Source of the DNA: DATKBT01 sp035546295
Lineage (GTDB): Bacteria > Acidobacteriota > Thermoanaerobaculia > Multivoradales > Multivoraceae
NCBI GenBank assembly: GCA_035546295.1
Contig: DATKBT010000079.1
Location: 1 to 16,496 of the forward strand
Direction of reading: 5' to 3'
DNA length: 16,496 nucleotides
Positions 7,595-15,600 of the stretch are shown here, one piece after another. Each line of letters starts with the position of its first letter. Position 1 is the stretch's first letter. A program made the translations under genes and the position numbers. The notes beneath the pieces are model-generated. The model ran no database searches and was not told where the DNA came from. It saw only the letters and a list, made by a program, of their open reading frames with translations.

Positions 7595-7615
7595 GCGGGG
7601 GCTCGGCGCCCCCGC
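7595..7615. promoter_or_regulatory. Perfect inverted repeat in the divergent promoter gap
   Basis: An 8-bp perfect stem (gcgggggc / gcccccgc) with a 5-nt loop sits mid-way in the 76-bp gap between the divergent sulfatase-like and GT-C genes. It could be an operator serving both genes or a leader hairpin. No consensus promoter is clear. Confidence 0.35.
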
Positions 7616-7650
7616 GGAGTCGACGAATCTATCGAACGCCCGCGGATAAC

Positions 7651-10062
7651 ATGCCTGCCATGGGCCGTTCCACGGGCCTCGCCCTGCTCGGGGTGAGCCT
7701 CTTCCTCCTGGCGCTCTCCGTGGCGCTGGGCAAGCCGGGTCTGCCGCAGGGGCTCAAGGCCGACGAGGCCGCCTACCTGCTGATGGCGCAGAGCCTCGCC
7801 CGCGACGGCGACGTGCGCCTCGAGGAGCGGGACATGGACCGGCTGTTCGAGGAATTCCACTACCGGCCGACCCGCAACCTGGTGCTGGCCTCCGACGACG
7901 GCTGGCAGACGGTGTACTTCGGCAAGCCCTTCGTCTACTCGCTGGTCGCCGCTCCCTTCGTGCGCGTCCTCGGCTCCAAGGGCATGGTGCTGCTCAACAT
8001 GCTGCTCCTGGTGGCCATGATCTGGCTGGGCTCGCTCTACCTGTCGCGCTTCAACCCCGAGCCGATCGCGGCCCTCTTCGCCACCGGCTTCTTCCTGATC
8101 AGCGCCGGCTTCTCCTACGTCTTCTGGCTGCAGCCCGAGATCTTCACGATGGCCTGCGTCACCGCCGCCCTCTACCTCGGGCTCGCGCGCGACAGCCGCA
8201 GCGCACGGCTGTCGCGCCCGCAGCTCGCGGGCACCGGAAGAGAGCAGGAGCCGCCGACTCCGGCGGCCATCGCGGCCGCCGGAGCGCTGCTGGCGCTCGC
8301 CGTCTACCACAAGCCGCCGGTCGCGGCGTTGATCCTGCCGCTGGTCGGCCTCCCGCTGCTGCGGTCGTCACCCTGGCGGGAGCGGCTGCGGCTTCCGCTC
8401 GCCTGCGGCCTCGGCTTCGCCGCGACGGTCGGCATCCTGGCGCTGGTGTCGCTGGCGCTCATCGGACACCCGACGTCGTATCTCGGCATGCAGCGCCAGG
8501 GCTTCTGGGCCTGCGCCCCCGGCGTCCTACCGGTGCAGCCGGCGGCCACGATCGAATCGGGCGATCCGGCCGGCGATGCGGCCGGCGATCGGGCGAGCGG
8601 CCTGACGCCGACCTCGGACGAAGGCGACCGCGACACGGGCGCGGCGGCCCGCGCCGCGGCCGAGGCCTCCCCCACCGGCAACGACCTGAGCTGGCTGGTC
8701 CGCATCCCGGAGGTGCATGTCGGCAAGCTAGTCGAGAACGTCGGCTACTTCCTGTGGGGACGGCACACGGGGCTGCTGCTCTACTTCCCGTTCGCGGGCC
8801 TGTCGATCGGCCTCTTCCTGCTGGCGAGCCGCCGCTCGGCGCAGGGGTGGATGCTGCTCGCCGCGCTGGTCCTGGTCGGCGGCTTCTATCTGCTCAACCT
8901 CGCCTGGAACTGGCACGGCGGCGGCGGCTTCGTCGGCAATCGCTACTTCGTGAGCGCCGTCCCCGGCTTCCTGTTCCTGGTCGAGGCGGTGGCGCCGGCG
9001 TGGCTTCCGGCGGTGGGCTACGCACTCGGCGGGCTGTTCATCGGGCCGCTCCTGTTCACGCCGTTCGGCGCGATGGTGCCCGAGGGAACGCTGCAGGCGC
9101 ATACCCGCAGCTTCCCATTGCGGGCGTTTCCGCTCGAGCTCTCGCTGCGCAACCTGCCCGGCTACCACCGCCTCGGGCTCGGTCCGCTGCGGCTGGTGGC
9201 GCGCGAGGACCGCGTGGTCCCCGAGGACGAGACGCTCTGGGTCGAGGGCGCCACCCGCACCGAGATCCTCGTCCTCGCCGCCGAACGCCTCGGCCGTCAG
9301 CGCCTGCAACTCCTCGGCGTCGCCGATGGCGAGGTCGAGGTGGCGCTCGGCGGCGATCGGGTTCGTGTGCCGTTGCGCGTGGGCGAGATCGCCACCGTCG
9401 AGCTCGAGCCCCGCTCCTTCACGCGGCGCTACTCCCCCGCCAACGACCTCTGGTGGGTGACCGAGCTCGAGGTCGAGACCTCGGGCGGCGCGATCCGCCA
9501 CCGCACTCGCCACTGGCCGGCGACCCCGTGCAGTGGAACCTGGGCCTACGACCCGGTGACCGAGGAGTCGTTCTTCGCCGGCGCCGGCGTGCGCATCCTG
9601 GGCTCCCCCGAGATCGTGGATCGCGACCTCTACGCGGTCTCGTGGGCGCCGCTGGTGGTCCCGGACCGGGTCGCTGCGGGCTCCGAGCTCGAAGTCGTGG
9701 CCACCGCCATCAACCGCAGCGGCGAGACGTGGCCAGCCGCCGGAGCGACGCGGGTGCGCGCCGCCTACCGCCTCGTCGACCGGGCGTCGGGCGAGGCGGT
9801 CTCGGCCTTCGGGCCGCGCATCGATCTCGAAGCGCCGGTGCCGCCGGGCGAAGCGTCGACGATGACCTTCGTGGTCACCGTTCCGCGCGCCCCCGGCGAG
9901 TACCGGCTCGAGCTCGATCTCGTCTACGAGTACGTCGCCTGGTTCTCCGACCGTGGCAGCCCGGTCGCCAGCGCTCCATTGACCGTCGTCGGCGAGCCGC
10001 CCGGCGCCGCCGGTCTCGCGGCGGCCCGCGAGGGCGCGGCAGCGGGCGGAGCGTCGCCGTGA
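7651..10062 (+). CDS. GT-C-type membrane glycosyltransferase with C-terminal Ig-like domain
   Basis: This 803-aa protein begins with a transmembrane helix (~9-27), then ADEAAYLLMAQSL (Asp38-Glu39), the acidic pair expected in the first periplasmic loop of GT-C enzymes (ArnT/GT39 type). About ten hydrophobic segments follow up to ~475. They are interrupted by a Gly/Ala/Asp-rich low-complexity loop (~300-345) encoded by short DNA repeats near 8560-8600. Residues ~480-655 are a beta-rich soluble part. Residues ~660-780 form an Ig-like domain (strand, N-x-G-x-x-W, P-x-G-x-Y-R-L, then YEYVAWF) like those seen next to glycan enzymes. It probably transfers sugar from a polyprenyl-phosphate donor to an envelope acceptor (inference). 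No good ribosome site; ATG at 7660 is the alternative start. The stop codon overlaps the next gene by 4 bp (GTGA). Confidence 0.8.
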   Translation: MPAMGRSTGLALLGVSLFLLALSVALGKPGLPQGLKADEAAYLLMAQSLARDGDVRLEERDMDRLFEEFHYRPTRNLVLASDDGWQTVYFGKPFVYSLVAAPFVRVLGSKGMVLLNMLLLVAMIWLGSLYLSRFNPEPIAALFATGFFLISAGFSYVFWLQPEIFTMACVTAALYLGLARDSRSARLSRPQLAGTGREQEPPTPAAIAAAGALLALAVYHKPPVAALILPLVGLPLLRSSPWRERLRLPLACGLGFAATVGILALVSLALIGHPTSYLGMQRQGFWACAPGVLPVQPAATIESGDPAGDAAGDRASGLTPTSDEGDRDTGAAARAAAEASPTGNDLSWLVRIPEVHVGKLVENVGYFLWGRHTGLLLYFPFAGLSIGLFLLASRRSAQGWMLLAALVLVGGFYLLNLAWNWHGGGGFVGNRYFVSAVPGFLFLVEAVAPAWLPAVGYALGGLFIGPLLFTPFGAMVPEGTLQAHTRSFPLRAFPLELSLRNLPGYHRLGLGPLRLVAREDRVVPEDETLWVEGATRTEILVLAAERLGRQRLQLLGVADGEVEVALGGDRVRVPLRVGEIATVELEPRSFTRRYSPANDLWWVTELEVETSGGAIRHRTRHWPATPCSGTWAYDPVTEESFFAGAGVRILGSPEIVDRDLYAVSWAPLVVPDRVAAGSELEVVATAINRSGETWPAAGATRVRAAYRLVDRASGEAVSAFGPRIDLEAPVPPGEASTMTFVVTVPRAPGEYRLELDLVYEYVAWFSDRGSPVASAPLTVVGEPPGAAGLAAAREGAAAGGASP

Positions 10063-10868
10063 CGCCGGCCCGGCCGTTTCGCGAGATCGTGGCGCTCGGC
10101 GCCGGCGGCTTCTATCCCGCCTGGGGACGCCAGACCATGTGCTTCCTCCTGTGCGGGGAGGAGCGCGCGCTGGTGCTCGACGCGGGGACCGGGCTCGGCC
10201 GGCTGACCGAGCCCGCCATCGCCAGCCGCCTCGAGGGGTTGGACCGGCTCGACGTGCTGCTCAGCCACTATCACCTCGACCACGTCGTCGGGCTCGCCTG
10301 CCTGATCGCGGCCTGGGGCCGTCCGGTGCGCCTGTTCGCACCGGCGCCGCCTCTGGTCGACGCCACCCCCGAGCAGGCGCTCTCGCGGCTGATCGCACCG
10401 CCGCTCTTTCCGACCTCGCTCGAGCGCTTTCCGTTTTCGGTCGAGGTCGAGGCCTACCGCGGCGACCTCGAGATCGCGGGAGTCCCGGTGCGGACCCGAC
10501 GCCACGATCATCCCGGCGGCTCGGTGGGGCTGCGGTTCGGCGACCAGCTCGCCTACGTCACCGACACCGTCGCCGATCCCGAGACTGCGACCTTCGTGCA
10601 GGGGGTCGAGTGGCTCCTGCACGAGGTGTGGGCCGACGACCGGCAGGCGGCCGAGAACCCGCGGCTGGTGTCGGGACACTCCGCCGCGACCGCGGTCGCC
10701 GAGATCGCAGCGCGCGCACGGGTCGGCCGGCTCGTTCCCGTGCACCATCACCCGCTGCGCGACCCGCGCGCGCTCGAGGCCCTGCACGAGGAGCTGCAGG
10801 AGGAGCTGCGCGGCGCCGCCGACGTCGCCGTGACCATCCTCGAGGAAGGCGTCCCGGTCGAGCTGTGA
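10059..10868 (+). CDS. Metallo-beta-lactamase-fold hydrolase, RNase Z-like subgroup
   Basis: This is 269 aa from a GTG overlapping the TGA of the glycosyltransferase gene. The metal motif is SHYHLDH (His70, His72, Asp74, His75). Further candidate ligands follow in family order: RHDHPGG (His149/His151), TDT (Asp169), LLHE (His188-Glu189), SGHSA (His207) and PVHHHP (His229-231). The TDT / HE / GHS order resembles the tRNase Z-like branch of the superfamily. However, housekeeping tRNase Z would not be expected to be translationally coupled to a membrane glycosyltransferase, so a small-molecule or phosphodiester substrate tied to glycan metabolism is possible. There is no signal peptide, so it should be cytoplasmic. 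Length is typical of compact MBL enzymes. Confidence 0.85.
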   Translation: MTPARPFREIVALGAGGFYPAWGRQTMCFLLCGEERALVLDAGTGLGRLTEPAIASRLEGLDRLDVLLSHYHLDHVVGLACLIAAWGRPVRLFAPAPPLVDATPEQALSRLIAPPLFPTSLERFPFSVEVEAYRGDLEIAGVPVRTRRHDHPGGSVGLRFGDQLAYVTDTVADPETATFVQGVEWLLHEVWADDRQAAENPRLVSGHSAATAVAEIAARARVGRLVPVHHHPLRDPRALEALHEELQEELRGAADVAVTILEEGVPVEL

Positions 10869-10924
10869 CGATCGCCTGCCGGCGCTCGGGCGGTCGCTCG
10901 CGCGGCTCGGGACGGCTACCGCCA

Positions 10925-10972
10925 CCGGCATCGGCTGGATCGGCTGGTCGGCTGGTCGGCGCGGGATGCCGG
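10925..10972. terminator. Inverted repeat between convergent genes
   Basis: ccggcatc (10925-10932) pairs with gatgccgg (10965-10972) across a 32-nt loop. The loop holds short tandem units of tcggctgg (10931 onward). It sits in the 107-bp gap between two convergent genes, where a bidirectional terminator is expected, but there is no T run on either side. Confidence 0.3.
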
Positions 10973-10975
10973 CCG

Positions 10976-11776
10976 CTACCGAGCGGTGGGGGACTGGGCT
11001 GAGAGCACGGCACGCTCGAGGTCCTCGGGAGTGCCGATGTCGAGGTACTCCCCGCCTTCGAACACGCGGGCCTCGACCGACCGCCCCTCCTCGATCGCGT
11101 CCTGGATCGCCTCTCCGAAGTGGAGCTCGCGGCCCTCCGGGTCGCGCGACTCCCTCGCAGCCACCCAGCGCTCGAGCCAGGCCGAGAACGCCGGTCGCCA
11201 CACCGCGATCGACCAGGTGTAGCGCAGCGCCGAGCCCGGCTGCTTGATCACCAGCCGGCGCGGACGACCCCCGGCGTCGAGCTCCACCATGTCGGTCTTC
11301 TCGCTGCGATCGGTCGGGAAGAGCCCGAGGACCAGCTCGGCGTCGGTGGCGCGCAGGCGCTCGAGCAGACCCGCGAACGCGTGCTCGGGGCGAAAGAGGA
11401 TGTCGGGGAAGGCGAGTGCCACGAGGCGCCCGCGGGTCCAGGGCAGCGCGCTCACCACCGTGAACGGCACGTGCGGGCTCGACTCGAGCACCGTGTAGCC
11501 GATCCGCAGGCCGCGGTCCCGACCGTCGGCGAGGTAGGCGGGGAGGTCCCACTTGCCGGCGCGCAGCACGACGATCGCTTCCTCGATCCCGGCCGCCTTC
11601 AGCCGATCGAGCAGGTGGACGACGATCGGCCGCGGTCGCCGAGAGCCGTCCGGAGCCGTCTCGAAGCCGACCGCCAGCAGCTCCTTGCTCCCTGGCAACC
11701 GCCCGAGCCGGGTCCCGCACCCCGCCGCCGGGATGATCGCGATCGGCGCCAGCTCGTCCTCCCACGGCTCGCCCAT
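10976..11776 (-). CDS. Sugar-phosphate nucleotidyltransferase
   Basis: This 266-aa protein starts at ATG 11776. It has the nucleotidyl-transferase signature IIPAAGCGTRLGRLPGSKELL at 14-34 (Gly19, Gly21, Thr22, Arg23, Lys31). Asp125 in AFPDILF is the usual metal and nucleotide Asp. Acceptor-side segments follow (VIKQPGS, TWSIAVWRP) and the C-terminal YLDIGTPEDLERA (244-256) is typical of the family. Function: NTP + sugar-1-phosphate to NDP-sugar + PPi, in the cytoplasm. Base and sugar specificity (dTTP/glucose, GTP/mannose and others) cannot be told. Length fits the short single-domain class without a left-handed beta-helix. It is divergent from the acetyltransferase operon, with the structured element in the gap. 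It probably feeds the membrane glycosyltransferases nearby (inference). Confidence 0.88.
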   Translation of the reverse strand: MGEPWEDELAPIAIIPAAGCGTRLGRLPGSKELLAVGFETAPDGSRRPRPIVVHLLDRLKAAGIEEAIVVLRAGKWDLPAYLADGRDRGLRIGYTVLESSPHVPFTVVSALPWTRGRLVALAFPDILFRPEHAFAGLLERLRATDAELVLGLFPTDRSEKTDMVELDAGGRPRRLVIKQPGSALRYTWSIAVWRPAFSAWLERWVAARESRDPEGRELHFGEAIQDAIEEGRSVEARVFEGGEYLDIGTPEDLERAVLSAQSPTAR

Positions 11777-11828
11777 GCGAGCGAGCCTGCCACAGCCGGC
11801 GTCCCGTCGCCTTCCACTCGCGCCGCTA

Positions 11829-11921
11829 GGTCGACTAGGCCGTCGGGAGGCTCACAGAATGGTCAAAGTTCGATCAAGCCGCTGCGATTGCCTAGAGAAA
11901 ACGGCTGTGGCCTGGTCGACC
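11829..11921 (+). ncRNA. Structured element copy A, module M1
   Basis: Outer stem: 11829-11841 (ggtcgactaggcc) pairs with 11909-11921 (ggcctggtcgacc), 13 bp with one G.T. Inside, TGGTC (11859-11863) and GATCA (11871-11876 region) can form a 5-bp hairpin with loop AAAGTTC. Then agccg (11877-11881) pairs with cggct (11902-11906), ending next to the outer right arm. The 27 nt from 11856 to 11882 are repeated at 16180-16206 with one change. Differences between the copies in the stems keep pairing. Plus orientation is preferred because the downstream loop reads CUUG and the gene 3' of it is on the plus strand. Could be a leader RNA or an interspersed hairpin repeat. Confidence 0.55.
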
Positions 11922-11923
11922 CA

Positions 11924-11949
11924 GCCGCGCCCGCTTGCGGGCTTGCGGC
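11924..11949 (+). other. Hairpin with G(CUUG)C loop, copy A
   Basis: gccgcgcccgc (11924-11934) pairs with gcgggc (11937-11942) and gcggc (11945-11949), with a 2-nt bulge. The apex reads gcccGCTTGCgggc, a CUUG tetraloop closed by G-C, which is a known stable RNA loop. Copy B has a hairpin with the same apex in the same place. Confidence 0.6.
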
Positions 11950-11963
11950 GCACGAGTGATCGG

Positions 11964-12038
11964 CTAGCGGGCTCGTGGTATGAGCTCGCCTCGCTTTCAC
12001 GGCTCGTTGGGGAGTGGTGACAACCACGAGCCCGCTAG
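11964..12038 (+). repeat. Structured element copy A, module M2 (long hairpin)
   Basis: ctagcgggctcgtggt (11964-11979) pairs perfectly with accacgagcccgctag (12023-12038), extendable by G-C. The 43-nt interior is nearly identical to the copy at 16361-16435. Three differences exist in 73 nt. The right arm can also form a local hairpin, gtggt (12014-12018) with accac (12023-12027), which would free the left arm, so two mutually exclusive folds exist. It ends 82 nt before the ATG of the acetyltransferase gene. Confidence 0.8.
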
Positions 12039-12119
12039 CTCTGGCTCGAGCGGCCCACGGGGGGATACCCTTCGGTGTCGTCCCGCCCCACCCTCAGTCG
12101 ATTCCCGCGAACCCGACCG

Positions 12120-12650
12120 ATGCTCGCCAACCTGCGCCAGGACTATCGCCGTCTCGCTTCCTACCGCGAGCGCTCCGGCTTCGTCTTCGCGACCGAGCTG
12201 CTGCTGTTCGACAACGGCTTCCAGTCGGTGATGCTCCATCGCATGGCGCGCTGGTTCAAGCGGCACCGGATCCCGGTCCTGGGAGCAGCCTGCGCACGGG
12301 TCTCGATCACGCTGACCGGCGTCGACATCAACCCCAACGCCGAGCTCGGCCCGGGGCTGGTGATCAGCCACGGAGTGGGCCTGGTGATCGGCGGCGGGGT
12401 GGTGGCGGGACGCGACCTGCTGCTCCACCACCAGGTGACCCTGGGAGCGCCGACGCCGAGCCGGATCGGCCAGATGCCGCGGATCGGCGACGGCGTCTCG
12501 ATCGGCGCCGGCGCACTGGTCATCGGCGGGATCGAGGTTGGGGACGGGGCGTTCCTCGGCGCCGGCACGCTGGTGATCCGGGACGTCGCCGCCGGCGAGA
12601 AGGTGACCGCCGAGGCGAGTGGCGGGACCTTCGCGGAAGCGGGGGCGTGA
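12120..12650 (+). CDS. Serine acetyltransferase-type hexapeptide acyltransferase
   Basis: This is 176 aa from the ATG at 12120. The start MLANLRQDYRRLASYRER matches the beginning of the catalytic region of CysE-type enzymes. Short helices (to ~60) are followed by a left-handed beta-helix of hexapeptide repeats (~62-165). Key segments: VDINPNAELGPGLVISHGVG (His84, the expected catalytic His), LLLHHQVTLG (His103/104), and two further coils IGDGVSIGAGALVIGG and VGDGAFLGAGTLVI. It lacks most of the N-terminal helical domain of E. coli CysE (about 273 aa), as do many short homologues in polysaccharide clusters. Reaction: acetyl-CoA to a hydroxyl of serine or, given the context, of a sugar. A GTG at 12075 with a G-rich stretch upstream (GGGGGG near 12059) is an alternative start adding 15 Arg/Pro-rich residues. 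Overlaps the next gene by 4 bp. Confidence 0.85.
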   Translation: MLANLRQDYRRLASYRERSGFVFATELLLFDNGFQSVMLHRMARWFKRHRIPVLGAACARVSITLTGVDINPNAELGPGLVISHGVGLVIGGGVVAGRDLLLHHQVTLGAPTPSRIGQMPRIGDGVSIGAGALVIGGIEVGDGAFLGAGTLVIRDVAAGEKVTAEASGGTFAEAGA

Positions 12651-15600
12651 GCCTCCAGGAGCGCCTGGCGCGCCTGCGCGGGGCGCTCTCTCCCCAGCCC
12701 TGGACCTGGTGCTGGGCGGTCGCCGTCACCCTGCACGCGGTGCGCAGCAGGGCGCTCCGGCTGTTCGACGCGGTGCAGCCGCTCGACAGCTTCCGCGATC
12801 GCGCGATCGGCGCCACCACGATGCAGGGCGTCGACGCCTCCGGCTACGCCAAGGGCTATATGGAGCTGGTCGTGCTGACCGGGGCGGCGTTCGTGGCGGC
12901 GGCGGCGCTCGCGGCGCTGATCCACCGCCAGCTCGAGGTGAAGGGCTGGCACTCGAGGCTGCCGGGCGAGATCCGGTTCGTCGAGCTCTCGAGCCTCTTC
13001 GTGGCGCTCGCGCTCTCCCTCTCGTTCCTCGGCCGCTGGCAGGCGCTGGCGACCGTGGCCTGGGTGCTGACCGGGTTCCAGCTCCTCGCCGCGCTGCTCG
13101 GCGCGGCCCGGATCGCTCTGCTGCGCTCCGGCGAGCGAGACCGCGGCCGCGCTCGGGATGCGGTGCAACGGCGAGCCATCGCCCGACAACTCGGGCGGCC
13201 CGCCCTCCTGGTCCACGCGTTGGCCCTCGCGACCTCGGTCGGCCTGCCGCTGTGGGCGATCCTGGCGCATCACACCCCGCTCGAGAGCCTCTCGGGCGTG
13301 CCTGCGTTCGTGCTGTTCTCGCTCGTGTCCGGTGCTCTCGCCTGGCGGACCGCGCGCTCCCTCGCCGCGAGGGCGCCCGCGCGCCGTGCCCTGCGACTCC
13401 GGATGGTCCGCGACCTCCCGCTGCTCCTGCTGCCGGGCGCGCTGGTCGCCGCCAACGAGCTCCAGTATCGACTCTCGCAGCTTCCGGTCACCCTGCTCGG
13501 GGTGGCGGCTCTGATCGTCGTCGCGGCGCTGGTGCCGCTCGCGGGAACCCTCGCGGACCGTCTCCTCCCGAAGGCAGGCCGCTCTTCGCCGACCGCCGGG
13601 CGCCTCGCGACCGCCGTCTACCTCCCGGCGGTGCTCGCCTCGCTCGCCCTGCTGGCCGCTTACCGGCACGGCTACGCGTCGACCGAGCTCGACACCTTCC
13701 ACAAGGGGGAGCAGCTGCTCCCCGCGCATCAGCTCTTCCGCTTCGGCGTGATTCCGCTGGTCGACCTGCGGCTCACCCACACCCTCTCCGATCTGGTCTA
13801 TCCAGGCCTCTACACCCTCTTCCACGGCTTTCGCGGCGGCGAGCACGCGTTGGCGATGCTCACCTGGATGAAGTGGATGCCCCTGGTGGTGGCGATTCCC
13901 CTCCTGTACTTCCTGCTCGCCTCGGTCACCACGCCGCTGTTCGCCGTGCTGGCGTGCACGACGACCCCCGTGCTAGCGCTGATGAACCCGTACTACTCGA
14001 TGCCGCTGCTGCTCGCGCTGCTGCTCGGCCACTACGCTCGCCGCCCCACGGTCGCGAGGCTGGCCGGCGTCTGGCTCGGGCTGCTCTGGGTGCTCGCCTG
14101 GCGGATCGACTTCGGGCTCGCAGGCGGGCTCGCCACGCTCCTGGTCCTGGCCGCGCGCTCGCTGAGCGGACCGCGCCTCGATCGACGATCGCTCGCCCGC
14201 TCGCTGGTCCCGGCGGCGGCGGTCGCCGCGCTCTCCCTCGCCACTCTCGCCCTGCTGTCGGCGCAGCCGCTGATCCCGGCCCTGGCCGATCTCCTGCACA
14301 GCTACACCTACCGTCTGACCACGCGGGTCCGCGCCCAGATCATCCCCTCGTACGGGATCCTGGCGGCGCTCCAGTACTACCTGCTCCCCGCCACCGGCAT
14401 CGCCGTCGTGCTCCTCTTCGTCGGGCGCCGCCTGCTCGGCGGGGGCCGGGTCCACAGCTCCCGCTACCCGCTGTTGTTCCTCGCCCTCTTCTCCCTGGCC
14501 ATCTCGGTCCGCTCCCTGGCGCGCCACTCCCTGATCGAGGGCTTCAACGGCTACTTCTTCTTTCTCCTCCTGGTGCTGCTGCCCGCCTTCGTCACCGCCG
14601 AATCCGGGCTGGCCCGGCGACGGCGGGCGCTCTCTTTCGTCCTCGCGCTCTTCTTCCTCCGGCTGCTGCTGATGCTGCCTCCCGCAGGAGAGGTGACCGG
14701 CGCCGCCGAGCTCTCCCACCTGCTGCCCGAGAGCCGGGGCGTCGAGCTTCGCGACTGGCGGGGGGACGAGGTGCGCTACCGGTTCGACGCCTCCCCCTTC
14801 GAGGACGTGCTCGCGTTCCTCGAACGACACCTCGAGGAGGGCGAGACGTTCTACGACTTCACCAACTCGCCGGCGCTCTACGCGATTGCGGATCGCCGCT
14901 TCCCCACCTGGGTGATCTCGACGCTGGCCCAGACATCGGAGTCGGTCCAGGCGGACTCGATCCGCGAGCTCGACGCCTGGTACGAGAGCGGTCGGCTCCC
15001 CTTCGTTCTGTTCAAGCAGGGCACCTTCTGGGACACACTGGATGGCGTGCCTTCGGAGGTGGGCAGCTATCGAATCGCCGAGTGGATCTATCGGCACTAC
15101 CGTCCGCTCGCCCGCTTCCGCGGCTTCGAGGTCTGGCAGGACCTCCGCGACGACCCGCTCCCGATCGACTGGAAGACCGAGATCGTGTTTCCGATCAAGG
15201 AGCGGATCACGGGTCCTTCGATCGAGGTCGATCGCCTGTCGCGGCGCGGCGGCGTGGCGGTGCGCACCGGCGAGGACGATCCGCACCTCTACGGCTTCCT
15301 CAGGATGCGGTCGTCTCCCGAGCTCGCCTCCCGCGACCGCTGGACGTTGGAGATCGAGGGCCGCTCGTCGGTGGCGGAGCGCTTCCAGGTCTTCTATCGG
15401 CTCGAGGGCGGGGACTTCTCCGACCAGCGGAGCTTCACCGTCTCGGCCTCGGAGCTCGAGGCCGGTGAGACCGAGGTCTGGGAGATGCGACTCGACGAGA
15501 CCTCGGGCGTGATCGTCGACCTCCGCATCGATCCACCGGAAGGCGCCGAGTTCGAGATCGAGCGCGTCGCCCTCACCGGCACCACCATCGGTCTCGAGGG

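Noticed and set aside
8560..8600. Short ggccggcgat tandem units as a possible regulatory repeat
   Set aside because: They lie in frame in the glycosyltransferase gene and encode a low-complexity Gly/Asp/Ala loop.
8754..10058. Long upstream extension of the MBL gene
   Set aside because: It is the Arg-rich shadow frame of the glycosyltransferase; the MBL domain begins at the GTG at 10059.
11829..12038. tRNA- or tmRNA-like reading of copy A because of gttcgatca
   Set aside because: The stems do not form a cloverleaf and no CCA-type acceptor end is present.
12014..12646. N-terminal extension of the large membrane protein through the acetyltransferase gene
   Set aside because: The upstream part of this frame is Arg/Pro-rich shadow of the acetyltransferase gene, and the GTG at 12647 makes a standard 4-bp overlap.
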